A stretch of 64,000 nucleotides of DNA from Pelagibacterales bacterium SAG-MED49 (GCA_014653365.1 JACWEQ010000003.1:58501-122500), one strand, 5' to 3'. Counted from the first letter of the stretch, positions 10,745-20,151 are shown. Numbers and translations are program-made. Notes: a model not told the origin generated them from the sequence alone.

Positions 10745-11085
10745 TATTTAATTTTTTCTAAATCCTGAAATAAGGTTTCTTTTATATTTGTGTATTCATT
10801 GTTTAGCATAGTTGACTTGGCAATAACAAGATATGAATAGTTAAATTTTAATGATACTTTTTTAACCGCATCATTAACAATATTTCTTAACCTTCTTTTA
10901 ATTTTATTTCTTTTAACCGCATTTCCAATTTTTTTCTTAGTTACAAAGCTTATATTCAATTTGTTAATATCTTTATTTGCTAAGCTTCCAAAAAAAATTG
11001 TAACATATTTGTTAGAGATTTTTTTTTGTTTTAATAGATTTTTGAATTCCTCGTTTTTTGAAAGAGCAAGTATTTTGCTTTTCAT
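10744..11085 (-). CDS. rnpA: Ribonuclease P protein component
   Basis: VTKKKIGNAVKRNKIKRRLRN; between rpmH and yidD. Confidence 0.93.
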   Translation of the reverse strand: MKSKILALSKNEEFKNLLKQKKISNKYVTIFFGSLANKDINKLNISFVTKKKIGNAVKRNKIKRRLRNIVNDAVKKVSLKFNYSYLVIAKSTMLNNEYTNIKETLFQDLEKIK

Positions 11086-11089
11086 TTAT

Positions 11090-11230
11090 CTAAACAGAGA
11101 CAGTTAACGATTTTCTTCCTCTTGCTCTTCTTCTAGCCAAAAGTTTTTGTCCACCCTTAGTTTTCATTTTCGATCTAAAGCCATGTTTTCTAGCTCTTTT
11201 AACGTTAGATGGTTGGTATGTTCGTTTCAT
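11090..11230 (-). CDS. rpmH: 50S ribosomal protein L34 (46 aa; not in the supplied ORF track)
   Basis: Reverse-complement translation [46 protein letters not shown]. Confidence 0.97.
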   Translation of the reverse strand: MKRTYQPSNVKRARKHGFRSKMKTKGGQKLLARRRARGRKSLTVSV

Positions 11231-11322
11231 AAATGTGGTTAATTTTTAATTAAATTTCGCCCTTTATAGTAATTAAATATATAAATAGCAAATAGAAGAT
11301 TTTATAAATAGCATTAGATTTA

Positions 11323-12045
11323 ATGGAAAAAGCTAAAAAAATTAAAATATTTATAGGGTTATTTTATCTTGTAGCTATTTGCTTGTTTTTATATTTTTTC
11401 TTTTCAAAATTTAGTCTTCAAGATCTTACCTCTTACGATTTCATCAGAGAAAATAGGTCTTACTTTTTTGAACTTAAAAATTCTAATTTATTTTTAATAT
11501 CAATAATTTTTTTATTATTAACTATTTTATGGGTATTTCCATTTTTAGGATTTGGATCTCCTGTGGCTTTACTAGGTGGATTTATTTTTGGAAAATGGAT
11601 AGGTACTTTTATTGTTGTCTTAGGATTAAGCATTGGTGCAACTTTTTTATATGTGTTTGGTAATTACTTTTTAAAAGATTTAATTAGAGAAAAATTTTTA
11701 AATAGATTTAAATCTCTCGAGATTAAATTTAAAAAATCAGAATTTACTTTTTTATTAATCTATCGTTTTATAGGAGGAATACCCTGGCAGCTGAGTTGTC
11801 TTATACCTACTCTTTTTAATGTAAGAGCAAAAAACTTTTTCTTTGCATCATTAATTGGGATTATCCCTCAGATTTTTTTAGCAGTTTCTATTGGTAGTGG
11901 ATTAGAAAAAATAATTGATCAAAATTCAGAAATTCCTAGCATAACAGATATAATTTTTTCTGCAGATATATATGTTCCAATTTTAGCTTTTTTTGGATTG
12001 ATTTTAATAACAATTATTTTAAGAAAATTATTCTACAAAAATTAA
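11323..12045 (+). CDS. TVP38/TMEM64 (VTT/DedA-like) membrane protein
   Basis: Multiple TM segments, FGSPVALLGGFIFGKWIGT, RFIGGIPWQLSCLIPTLFNV. Confidence 0.8.
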   Translation: MEKAKKIKIFIGLFYLVAICLFLYFFFSKFSLQDLTSYDFIRENRSYFFELKNSNLFLISIIFLLLTILWVFPFLGFGSPVALLGGFIFGKWIGTFIVVLGLSIGATFLYVFGNYFLKDLIREKFLNRFKSLEIKFKKSEFTFLLIYRFIGGIPWQLSCLIPTLFNVRAKNFFFASLIGIIPQIFLAVSIGSGLEKIIDQNSEIPSITDIIFSADIYVPILAFFGLILITIILRKLFYKN

Positions 12046-12049
12046 TTTT

Positions 12050-12123
12050 TGGTGCTCCCACCCTGTACTGACCAGGAAATTAGTCATTACCAATGACTTG
12101 ATATACCATTTATCTATAGGAGC
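12050..12123 (-). tRNA. tRNA-Thr (anticodon GGT), atypical T-loop
   Basis: Minus strand folds as a 74-nt cloverleaf: GCTCCTA TA GATA-AATGGTA-TATC A AGTCA-TTGGTAA-TGACT AATT TCCTG-GTCAGTA-CAGGG TGGGAGC A CCA. Seven-bp acceptor stem, encoded CCA, G1-C72/C2-G71, anticodon GGT. Confidence 0.85.
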
Positions 12124-12222
12124 TAATAAACAAATTATATTTTATTGATAATAAAGCATTTTTTTCAAAATATTGCCTTAATTTTTTAGGTAATATGATT
12201 TATATCTACATCAGGAAATTTT

Positions 12223-12423
12223 ATGGGAATTCATTACGATTATAAATCTACTAAAGGTAATAAGCTTATGGAAAAGCAAGCTAAGAGAGAAAAGAAGCTT
12301 GCTGAAAAAAAAGCTAAGCGCATAGCAAAAGAAGGGCCAATAGAGGAAGAGGTAAAACCAAAAACTTTAGACACCTCTAAGCCAATTACTTTAGACTTTC
12401 TTACAAATCCAGATAAAGAATGA
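12223..12423 (+). CDS. Small conserved hypothetical, Lys-rich
   Basis: 66-aa ORF, stop overlaps the next ORF's start (ATGA). Confidence 0.6.
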   Translation: MGIHYDYKSTKGNKLMEKQAKREKKLAEKKAKRIAKEGPIEEEVKPKTLDTSKPITLDFLTNPDKE

Positions 12424-12521
12424 ATTCAAAAGATAAAAATGAGCGTCTAAGCTTAGCGCTGAGAAAAAATTTAAAGAAAAGAAAACTTTTTCAAAAAAAA
12501 ACAAAAAAGAAAAATAAATAA
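12420..12521 (+). CDS. 33-aa basic protein ([16 protein letters not shown]-), similar to short alphaproteobacterial murA-neighbourhood ORFs
   Basis: ATG 12420, stop 12519..12521 overlaps the dcd ATG (TAATG); [33 protein letters not shown]. Confidence 0.5.
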   Translation: MNSKDKNERLSLALRKNLKKRKLFQKKTKKKNK

Positions 12522-13075
12522 TGTCAGTTCTTTCAGATAAGTGGATTAGAAAAATGTCAAAAGAACAGGGTATGATTACTCCATTTGAGGAAAAACAAGT
12601 TAGAGGCAACAGTATTTCATATGGGCTATCTTCTTTTGGTTACGATGCTAGAGTATCTGAAGAATTTAAAATTTTTACCAATGTAAACTCTGAAATAGTT
12701 GATCCTAAAAATTTTAAACCAACAAATTTTGTAACTAAAAATGTTTTAGAGTGTATTATTCCACCTAATTCTTTTGTATTAGCTAGAACAGTTGAAAAGT
12801 TTAAAATACCAGATGATGTATTGGTTATTTGTCTGGGTAAATCCACTTATGCAAGATGTGGAATTATAGTTAATGTAACACCTTTAGAGCCCGGATGGGA
12901 AGGTTACGTAACATTAGAATTTTCAAACACAACACCATTGCCTGCAAAAATTTATGCAAATGAAGGTGTTGCACAATTTATTTTTTTAAAGGGAAATGAA
13001 AAACCAGAAGTGACTTATGCTGATAGAAATGGAAAATACATGGGTCAAACTGGGGTAACTTTACCCAAAGTTTAA
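12521..13075 (+). CDS. dcd: dCTP deaminase
   Basis: [46 protein letters not shown]. Confidence 0.96.
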   Translation: MSVLSDKWIRKMSKEQGMITPFEEKQVRGNSISYGLSSFGYDARVSEEFKIFTNVNSEIVDPKNFKPTNFVTKNVLECIIPPNSFVLARTVEKFKIPDDVLVICLGKSTYARCGIIVNVTPLEPGWEGYVTLEFSNTTPLPAKIYANEGVAQFIFLKGNEKPEVTYADRNGKYMGQTGVTLPKV

Positions 13076-13077
13076 TC

Positions 13078-14331
13078 ATGCAAAAACTGGAAGTCTTTGG
13101 AGCTAATAAGCTCAAAGGGCAAATAAAAATATCAGGTTCAAAAAATGCTTCTTTGCCTATCTTGGCAGCAACCTTGCTATCAAGTAAAAAAATTTTTTTA
13201 AATAATTTACCAAATGTTAAAGATATTGAGACAATGATTAATTTACTGCAATCATTAGGATCAAAAATAAAATCTAATAAGCAAAAATTAATCATTGATA
13301 ATTCTAAACAATATAAAAAAATTGCCTCATACAGTTTGGTAAAAACAATGAGGGCAGGAATTTTGGTTCTTGGCCCTTTACTTGCAAAGTTTGGTAGTGC
13401 AAAAGTTTCACTACCAGGAGGATGTGCAATTGGCACAAGGCCAGTAGATATTCATTTAAAAGCACTATCAAAACTTGGCGTTAAATATAAAATTATTGAA
13501 GGCTATGTACATGCTACAGCCCCTAAAGGTTTAATTGGTTCTAAAATTCGATTTTCAAAAATTTCAGTTGGAGCTACAGAAAATTTAATTATTGCAGCAA
13601 GTCTAGCAAAAGGTACTACTATTTTAAGTAATTGTGCAATTGAACCTGAAATAAAAGATTTGGTTAATTTTTTAATTAAAGCTGGGTGTAATATAAAGTG
13701 GATTGCAAAACGTTCACTAAAAATTATAGGAGTAAATAAAATTAATGAAACAACCTATCCAATTATGTTTGATCGAATTGAGGCCGGTACTTATTTGGTC
13801 GCAGCAGCTGTTACCGAGGGGAATTTAAAAATTAAAAATGTTATACCAAGTATTATTCAAACTGAAATCAACACTCTTAAAAAAATAGGTGCTAAAATTA
13901 GTACAAAAAAAGATGAAATTCATATTATTGGAAATAAAAAGATCAATGGTATGAATATAAAAACGGCACCTTACCCAGGTTTTCCAACAGATCTACAAGC
14001 ACAGATCATGGTATTGTTGTGTAAAGCAAATAAAAAATCTTTAATAACAGAAGATATTTTTGAAAATAGATTTATGCACGTTGCAGAGTTAAATCGAATG
14101 GGTGCTCAAATCTCAACCAATGGTAATAAGGCTATAATTGAAGGAAATATAAAATTTGCAGCAGCAGAACTAATGGCAACTGACCTAAGAGCTTCGGTTT
14201 CATTAATTCTTGCGGCATTAACTGCAAAAGGTAAATCAGTTATAAATAGAATTTATCATCTAGATCGTGGATATGAGAGTATAGAGAAAAAATTAAAAAA
14301 AGTTGGTGCAAAAATTAGAAGAGTAAATTAA
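13078..14331 (+). CDS. murA: UDP-N-acetylglucosamine 1-carboxyvinyltransferase
   Basis: GANKLKGQIKISGSKNASLPILAATLL, LPGGCAIGTRPVDIHL, YPGFPTDLQAQIM. Confidence 0.97.
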   Translation: MQKLEVFGANKLKGQIKISGSKNASLPILAATLLSSKKIFLNNLPNVKDIETMINLLQSLGSKIKSNKQKLIIDNSKQYKKIASYSLVKTMRAGILVLGPLLAKFGSAKVSLPGGCAIGTRPVDIHLKALSKLGVKYKIIEGYVHATAPKGLIGSKIRFSKISVGATENLIIAASLAKGTTILSNCAIEPEIKDLVNFLIKAGCNIKWIAKRSLKIIGVNKINETTYPIMFDRIEAGTYLVAAAVTEGNLKIKNVIPSIIQTEINTLKKIGAKISTKKDEIHIIGNKKINGMNIKTAPYPGFPTDLQAQIMVLLCKANKKSLITEDIFENRFMHVAELNRMGAQISTNGNKAIIEGNIKFAAAELMATDLRASVSLILAALTAKGKSVINRIYHLDRGYESIEKKLKKVGAKIRRVN

Positions 14332-14732
14332 TGGATAAGAAGTATTTAGCACAAATAATTGCAACAGATAATGAGGGTTTGCAAATGATTTCAGCATGCA
14401 CTGCTGGTGCAAAAGTTAAAGTAGCAGATATCAAATACCTTGCGTCCAATAAAGTTTTTTTAATATCAATTGAACGAACTAAAATTGAAACAGACCAAGA
14501 AGATAAAAAAATTAATAGTGTCTGCAGGTTTGATTTTGTTGACAAAGTAAAGTCTAAAAATATTGATCAAAAAAACGATGATTTAGCTTTAGATTTAATT
14601 GCCATAGATTATTTAAAAAATAAAGATGATTATGAAATTAACTTAATTTTTGATAATAATGCCTACATTGCTTTGACTACCGAAACAATTGAAGTAAGAC
14701 TAGAAGATCAAAATGAAATTAAAGAGCAATGA
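14331..14732 (+). CDS. DUF2948 family protein
   Basis: Sequence character and position between murA and hisD, a conserved alphaproteobacterial arrangement. Confidence 0.75.
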   Translation: MDKKYLAQIIATDNEGLQMISACTAGAKVKVADIKYLASNKVFLISIERTKIETDQEDKKINSVCRFDFVDKVKSKNIDQKNDDLALDLIAIDYLKNKDDYEINLIFDNNAYIALTTETIEVRLEDQNEIKEQ

Positions 14733-16012
14733 AGATATTAAATAGTAATAACAGAAATTTTAATAAAGCTTTAGATAATTTGCTCTTACAAAGAAAAAGA
14801 AAGGTTCAATCTAATTCAGTTTCTGTTTCAAGTATTATTAAAGACGTTAAGAAAAATGGAGACAAAGCTATTTTAAAATATGAAAAAAAATTCAATCAAA
14901 ACAAAACTATCGTACCCACCTCTAATCAAATTTCAAAATCAATTAAGTCTCTTGATAAAAAAGTTAAAAATGCAATTGATCTTGCATATACAAGAATACA
15001 TAAATTTCATTCTCTTCAAAAATTTAAGAATATTTCATATACAGATAAACTAAAGAACAGATTAGAATATAAATATGTTCCAATAGAATCGGTTGCAATA
15101 TATGTGCCTGGTTCTTCTGCATCATACCCATCAAGTGTTTTAATGAATGCAATTCCCGCAATTGTTGCAGGAGTTAAAAGAATTGTAATGATTAATCCTG
15201 GGTTTAAAGGAAAACAAAATCCAGCAGTTTTATATGCTGCTCGTAAATGTAAAATTAAAGAAATTTATTCAATTGGAGGTCCATCCGCTATTGCAGCAGT
15301 AGCTTATGGCACTAAAAAAATTAATAAAGTTAATAAAATTGTAGGTCCTGGCAACGCTTATGTTGCAGCAGCTAAAAAAGAAGTTTTTGGTGATGTTGGA
15401 ATTGAAGGAATGACTGCAGGACCTTCTGAAGTAACCATAGTATGTGATAAATTTTCAAATCCAGAATGGGTTGCAAGCGACTTAATTGGTCAAGCAGAGC
15501 ATGATAATCTTGCTCAGTGCATTTTAATTTCTAAAGATAAATCATTAATAGAAAAAGTTAAAATTGAAATATTTAAACAATTAAAAAATATTTCAAGACA
15601 ATCGGTTGCTAAAAAAAGTTTAATGAGTAATGGAATTTTAATGCATATCGGCTCTGATAAAAGAATAATTGAGATGGTTAATAAAATTGCACCAGAGCAT
15701 TTAGAGCTTAATGTTAAAAATTATAAATCATTTATTCCAAAAATTAAAAATTCAGGATCTATTTGCTTAGGAAAATATGCTGTTATGGCAATGACTGATT
15801 ATAATGTTGGTTCAAACCATATACTACCTACTAACGGTTCAGCAAAATATTCAAGTGGAGTAAGCGTTAATGAATTCTATAAACGGATTTCCTACATAAA
15901 CTTATCTAAAAAGGGTATTGAAAGTCTTGGACCATCCGTTATAACACTTGCAAATTACGAAGGGTTGGCAGGACATGCACAATCTGTAAAAATAAGATTG
16001 AAAGGAAAATAA
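14729..16012 (+). CDS. hisD: Histidinol dehydrogenase
   Basis: [50 protein letters not shown]. Confidence 0.96.
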   Translation: MKILNSNNRNFNKALDNLLLQRKRKVQSNSVSVSSIIKDVKKNGDKAILKYEKKFNQNKTIVPTSNQISKSIKSLDKKVKNAIDLAYTRIHKFHSLQKFKNISYTDKLKNRLEYKYVPIESVAIYVPGSSASYPSSVLMNAIPAIVAGVKRIVMINPGFKGKQNPAVLYAARKCKIKEIYSIGGPSAIAAVAYGTKKINKVNKIVGPGNAYVAAAKKEVFGDVGIEGMTAGPSEVTIVCDKFSNPEWVASDLIGQAEHDNLAQCILISKDKSLIEKVKIEIFKQLKNISRQSVAKKSLMSNGILMHIGSDKRIIEMVNKIAPEHLELNVKNYKSFIPKIKNSGSICLGKYAVMAMTDYNVGSNHILPTNGSAKYSSGVSVNEFYKRISYINLSKKGIESLGPSVITLANYEGLAGHAQSVKIRLKGK

Positions 16013-16013
16013 T

Positions 16014-16232
16014 TTGGCTAAAGAAGAAAATATTTTAGAGCTTAAAGGAAAAGTTTCTGACCTACTTCCAAATGCTATGTTCCGTGTTTTGTTAGAGAAC
16101 GGACACACAGTAACAGCTCATGCTGCAGGAAAACTTCGTAAAAACAGAATTAGAGTACTTCAAGGAGATACAGTCACAGTTTCTGTATCAACATACGATC
16201 TAACAAAAGGTAGAATAATCTTTAGGGGTTAG
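16014..16232 (+). CDS. infA: Translation initiation factor IF-1 (TTG start)
   Basis: [54 protein letters not shown]. Confidence 0.95.
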   Translation: MAKEENILELKGKVSDLLPNAMFRVLLENGHTVTAHAAGKLRKNRIRVLQGDTVTVSVSTYDLTKGRIIFRG

Positions 16233-16237
16233 ATTTT

Positions 16238-16312
16238 GCCTCGGTAGCTCAGGAGTAGAGCAGAGCCCTGAAAAGGCTTGTGTCGGAGGTGCGAATCCTT
16301 CCCGAGGCACCA
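16238..16312 (+). tRNA. tRNA-Phe (anticodon GAA)
   Basis: GCCTCGG TA GCTC-AGGAGTA-GAGC A GAGCC-CTGAAAA-GGCTT GTGTC GGAGG-TGCGAAT-CCTTC CCGAGGC A CCA. Confidence 0.93.
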
Positions 16313-16394
16313 CCATCTACTTTTCATCTTGAAATTATTAAAAAATCAAATTAGCTTTATGGAATATTAAACAACATAAGGACTGAGAAATAAG

Positions 16395-16607
16395 ATGAGT
16401 ACACTAACTGGTAAAATTAAATGGTATAATGGTAAAAAAGGATTTGGCTTCATTGAAAGAGATGACAAAGAAAAAGATGCTTTTGTACATGCTTCAGCAG
16501 TAAAAACAGCTGGTATGAGATATCTAAATGAAGGCGATAAACTTGAGTTTTCATTAGAAGACGGCCCCAAAGGTCCTTCTGCAGTTAATTTAAAAAAAAT
16601 AGACTAA
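16395..16607 (+). CDS. Cold-shock domain protein
   Basis: TGKIKWYNGKKGFGFIERDD, DAFVHASAV. Confidence 0.95.
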   Translation: MSTLTGKIKWYNGKKGFGFIERDDKEKDAFVHASAVKTAGMRYLNEGDKLEFSLEDGPKGPSAVNLKKID

Positions 16608-16627
16608 TTTTTTTATAAAAATTTTTT

Positions 16628-16669
16628 AAAGGGCGTTTTATCTATTAAAATAGATATACGTCCTTTTTT
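16628..16669 (+). terminator. Rho-independent terminator of the cold-shock gene
   Basis: AAAGGGCGT-TT-TATCTATT-AA-AATAGATA-T-ACGTCCTTT-TTTA: two stacked inverted repeats followed by T-tract. Confidence 0.8.
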
Positions 16670-16840
16670 ATTTAACCCTTGAATAATCATTATTTTTGTC
16701 TAAAAGACTGCCCATGATTATAAATATTACATTTCGAGAGACTTCAAGAAGCACTCATAGAATTTGTTTCCATAGCCTGTAGGCTATTTATTTATAATAT
16801 AATTTTTAATCCACATAAAAATAATATAAAAACAAGGAAT

Positions 16841-16915
16841 GCCTGGGTGGTGTAACGGTTAGCACGAAAGTTTGTGGAACTTTAAGTTTGAGTTCGATTC
16901 TCAGCCCGGGTACCA
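16841..16915 (+). tRNA. tRNA-His (anticodon GTG)
   Basis: GCCTGGG...AAAGT-TTGTGGA-ACTTT...TGAG-TTCGATT-CTCA...CCCGGGT A CCA; immediately upstream of hisS. Confidence 0.94.
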
Positions 16916-16920
16916 AAAAA

Positions 16921-18315
16921 ATGAATAAAGAAAATAAATTAGTTCCTGGATTACCTTCAGGATTCGAAGATCGTTGGGATAAAAAACTTCTTCTCAAAAA
17001 AAAGCTATTAAATGCTATTGAGAATAATTTTATCAAATTTGGAGCAGAGGCTCTTGAAACTCCCTCGTTCGAAATTAGTGAAAATATAGGATCTTTTCTT
17101 GCAGAAGATGAGGCTAATCCTATGTCTGATGTATTCTCATTTCAAGATGGAGATAAAAGTATTACACTTCGATACGATCTTTCAAGCCCACTAGCAAGAT
17201 TTGTTGCTCAAAATAATCAAGAACTTCCATCTATTTTTAAGCGTTATGCTATTCAAAATGTTTTCAGAAATGAAAAAGCTGGGAATGGAAGATACAGAGA
17301 GTTTATGCAAGCAGATTTCGATATTATTGGAAATGTTGATCCTGCTCAGGCTAATGCTGAACTTTGTAATTTAATATCAAGTACATTGTCAGATTGTGGA
17401 TTAAACAAAGACCAATTTACAATTAATGTTAGTAATAGAAAAATAGTCCAAGGTTTAATTGATGAATTAAAAATTTCTGAAGAAAAACAAATAAAAGTTA
17501 TAAGAGCAATAGATAAACTTGATAAACCTGGATTTGGTTTAAAAGGTGTTGAGGATTTACTTAAAAAAGAAAGAAAAGATCAAAGTGGTGCAATTACTAA
17601 AGGAGCCGATCTATCAAACGAACAAGCTCAACAAATTTTAAATTTCTTAAAAATAAAAGATTTAAATGAATTAAAACAAACTCTAAAAAATCCACTTTCT
17701 CAAGAAGGAATAAGTGAGTTAGAAAATGTATTTGAAGTACTTGGATATGGATCTAATTTAAATCAAGTTAAGACAAATTTTACAATTGTAAGAGGATTAG
17801 CTTACTACTCAGATTTTATTGTAGAGACTAACTTAAATTTTAAAGTCACGAACAATAAAAGAAAAGATGTAGATATTGGAAGCATATGTTCAGGTGGAGC
17901 TTATGCAAAATTAATATCAAGATTTAGAGGAGTTGACATTCCTGGAACTGGAATAAGTTTTGGTGTTGATAGATTATTGTTCGCTCTGATGCAGTTAGAT
18001 CAAATTAAAGTAGAAGATAAAAAGCCAGTTTTAGTCTGTGTGATGGATCAAAAATATTTAAAAAATTATTATGAGATGGTCGATTTATTAAGAGACAATA
18101 ATATTAATGCTGAAGTGTTTCTAAACACTAAAAAAAACCTTGGTAAACAACTTGATTTAGCAAATAAACGTCAGTTATCAGTTGCGATAATTTGTGGGGA
18201 AAACGAATTTAACGATAACACTATTACTATTAAAAATCTTAAAGGTGTTAAGGGTGAAAATAATCAAACAATTCCAAAAGCAGATTTAATTAATGAAGTC
18301 AAAAAACTTATCTGA
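16921..18315 (+). CDS. hisS: Histidyl-tRNA synthetase; start corrected to the ATG at 16921, 5 nt after tRNA-His
   Basis: LRYDLSSPLARFVA, FKRYAIQNVFRNEKAGNGRYREFMQADFDIIG, SGGAYAKLISRFRG; the ORF-track start at 16888 lies inside the tRNA. Confidence 0.93.
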   Translation: MNKENKLVPGLPSGFEDRWDKKLLLKKKLLNAIENNFIKFGAEALETPSFEISENIGSFLAEDEANPMSDVFSFQDGDKSITLRYDLSSPLARFVAQNNQELPSIFKRYAIQNVFRNEKAGNGRYREFMQADFDIIGNVDPAQANAELCNLISSTLSDCGLNKDQFTINVSNRKIVQGLIDELKISEEKQIKVIRAIDKLDKPGFGLKGVEDLLKKERKDQSGAITKGADLSNEQAQQILNFLKIKDLNELKQTLKNPLSQEGISELENVFEVLGYGSNLNQVKTNFTIVRGLAYYSDFIVETNLNFKVTNNKRKDVDIGSICSGGAYAKLISRFRGVDIPGTGISFGVDRLLFALMQLDQIKVEDKKPVLVCVMDQKYLKNYYEMVDLLRDNNINAEVFLNTKKNLGKQLDLANKRQLSVAIICGENEFNDNTITIKNLKGVKGENNQTIPKADLINEVKKLI

Positions 18316-19345
18316 AAATATCCTTAGGACAGTAAGGTCTAAAGGATTTAAGTATATTGATTTACCCTCAGTAATCGAGGCTAATCACATTGTTCAAAGA
18401 TCAGGTGAAAACTTTAAGAAATTTATATTTTCTTTTATCGATCAAAATGGAAGTGAGCTTTGCCTAAGACCAGACTTAACCATTGCATCATGTCTTAGGT
18501 ATTTAGAGAATAACTTAAAGGGAAAAGAAAAAATATTTTATAGTGGTCAGGCTTACAGAAAATCACAAAATAAAAAAGACTCTATAATTAGAGACCAAGT
18601 TGGATTTGAGATTATTGGATCTAAAGATGAAAAGAATGATGATAAAGAAATCATCAATACTTCTTTAAAATCGCTTCAAAATATTAAATATACGACAGGA
18701 ACATTAACAATAGGGAATGTTGAAATCTTTAATTTGTTAATTTCAAAACTAGATATTCCAAAACGTTGGAAACTTAGATTATCAAGACATTTTTGGAGAG
18801 AGAAATATTTTAATGATTTATTAAAAAGATTAGAGACTAATTCAGATGTAGATCCAACCATCGTTGAGATTGATAAGAAACGATATTTTAAAATGTTAAA
18901 AGAAGATCTATCCAAAGTTATCGCAGGAAGATCAATTAATGAAATTTTAAAAAGATTTGATAATAAAATTAGAGATCCAAGAGGAGCAAAAAAAGGTGAA
19001 AATGTATCAAAGATTATTAAAGAGTTTTTAAAAATCAAATGCCCAATTAATAAAGCAGCAAATGAACTTAATAAGTTTTTTAAAAAGAATAAGATTAATT
19101 TAGTAGTTGATCAGAAATATTTTCCAATCTCTGAAAATAAAATTTCAAAATTAAATGTTATGTTCTCAGCTTCATTTGGAAGACAATTAGAATACTACAC
19201 AGGTATGGTATTTAAAATTGATATCAAGTCTAAATCAAAAAATAGAAACATAATTAATGGTGGAAGATATGATAAATTAATTTCAGATCTTGGTGCTAAA
19301 AATCAAGTAGCAGCAGTTGGAGCTGCTTTAAATTTAAATTACTAA
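18293..19345 (+). CDS. hisZ: ATP phosphoribosyltransferase regulatory subunit
   Basis: HisRS-paralogue pattern; directly followed by short-form hisG. Confidence 0.88.
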   Translation: MKSKNLSENILRTVRSKGFKYIDLPSVIEANHIVQRSGENFKKFIFSFIDQNGSELCLRPDLTIASCLRYLENNLKGKEKIFYSGQAYRKSQNKKDSIIRDQVGFEIIGSKDEKNDDKEIINTSLKSLQNIKYTTGTLTIGNVEIFNLLISKLDIPKRWKLRLSRHFWREKYFNDLLKRLETNSDVDPTIVEIDKKRYFKMLKEDLSKVIAGRSINEILKRFDNKIRDPRGAKKGENVSKIIKEFLKIKCPINKAANELNKFFKKNKINLVVDQKYFPISENKISKLNVMFSASFGRQLEYYTGMVFKIDIKSKSKNRNIINGGRYDKLISDLGAKNQVAAVGAALNLNY

Positions 19346-20037
19346 TGAATAAAAATATAATTAATATTGGTATTCCAAGCAAAGGTAGGCTTAGAAAAGA
19401 TATTCTAAAGATATTCAAAAAAAATAAATTAAGTCTAGTTTCTGAAAGAGGAGAAAGAGATTTATTAGGATCAATAAAACAATTAAAAAATATTAAAGTT
19501 TTGTATCTTCATGCTAGAGAAATTGTGGAAAGACTTGGAGATGGCTCATTAGACCTTGGTTTTTCTGGATATGATTTATTAAAAGAGAGTGAAGTAAATA
19601 TTCAAAATAAAATCAATGTATCTAAAAGATATGATTTTGGAAAAGCAACTTTAGTTGTTGCAATTCCTGACTCTTGGATCGATGTTCAAACAGTTGCAGA
19701 TTTAGAGGAAATTGCATTTGAGTTTAAAGATAAAAAGAAGAAAAGATTAAGAGTTGCAACAAAATATCCAAATCTAACTAGAGAGTTTTTATTTTCAAAA
19801 GGGGTTACTCAATTTAAGTTAGTTGGAAGTTTAGGGGCAACAGAAGCTTACCCTTTTACAGGATCAAGTGAAATTATCACCGATATAACATCAACTGGTG
19901 AGACTTTAAAAGCTAACAATCTTCGTATTTTAAAAGATGGAGAAATATTAAAATCAGAGGCTTGTATGATGATATCAAAATCATCTGTAAAAAAATCAGA
20001 AGTTAAGAAACTAGTCAAACTACTTTCTAAAAATTAG
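19345..20037 (+). CDS. hisG: ATP phosphoribosyltransferase, short form
   Basis: IGIPSKGRLRKDIL, LDLGFSGYDLL, VATKYPNLTREF, SGETL-like TSTGETLKANNLR. Confidence 0.95.
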   Translation: MNKNIINIGIPSKGRLRKDILKIFKKNKLSLVSERGERDLLGSIKQLKNIKVLYLHAREIVERLGDGSLDLGFSGYDLLKESEVNIQNKINVSKRYDFGKATLVVAIPDSWIDVQTVADLEEIAFEFKDKKKKRLRVATKYPNLTREFLFSKGVTQFKLVGSLGATEAYPFTGSSEIITDITSTGETLKANNLRILKDGEILKSEACMMISKSSVKKSEVKKLVKLLSKN

Positions 20038-20151
20038 GTCTTTCCAGTAAATTAAAATAATCTTAATAATATCAAGGTTTCTAGCAATTGCATACACTGC
20101 GATTACTGCCCCTATAATAAATATAATTTTTAGTATTAAGAAAAATTCCAT
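20020..20151 (-). CDS. Possible 43-aa single-TM small protein, overlapping hisG 3' end
   Basis: MEFFLILKIIFIIGAVIAVYAIARNLDIIKIILIYWKDLIFRK*; hydrophobic segment then amphipathic tail. No homology evidence. Confidence 0.3.
   Translation of the reverse strand: MEFFLILKIIFIIGAVIAVYAIARNLDIIKIILIYWKDLIFRK

Noticed and set aside
12046-12124. Plus-strand multi-hairpin element read first as a riboswitch or ncRNA downstream of the VTT membrane gene
   Set aside because: The reverse complement folds as a complete tRNA-Thr with encoded CCA, which explains all the hairpins.
16888-16920. ORF-track N-terminal extension of HisRS (MSSILSPGTKK)
   Set aside because: It translates the 3' half of tRNA-His; the ATG at 16921 begins the conserved protein.
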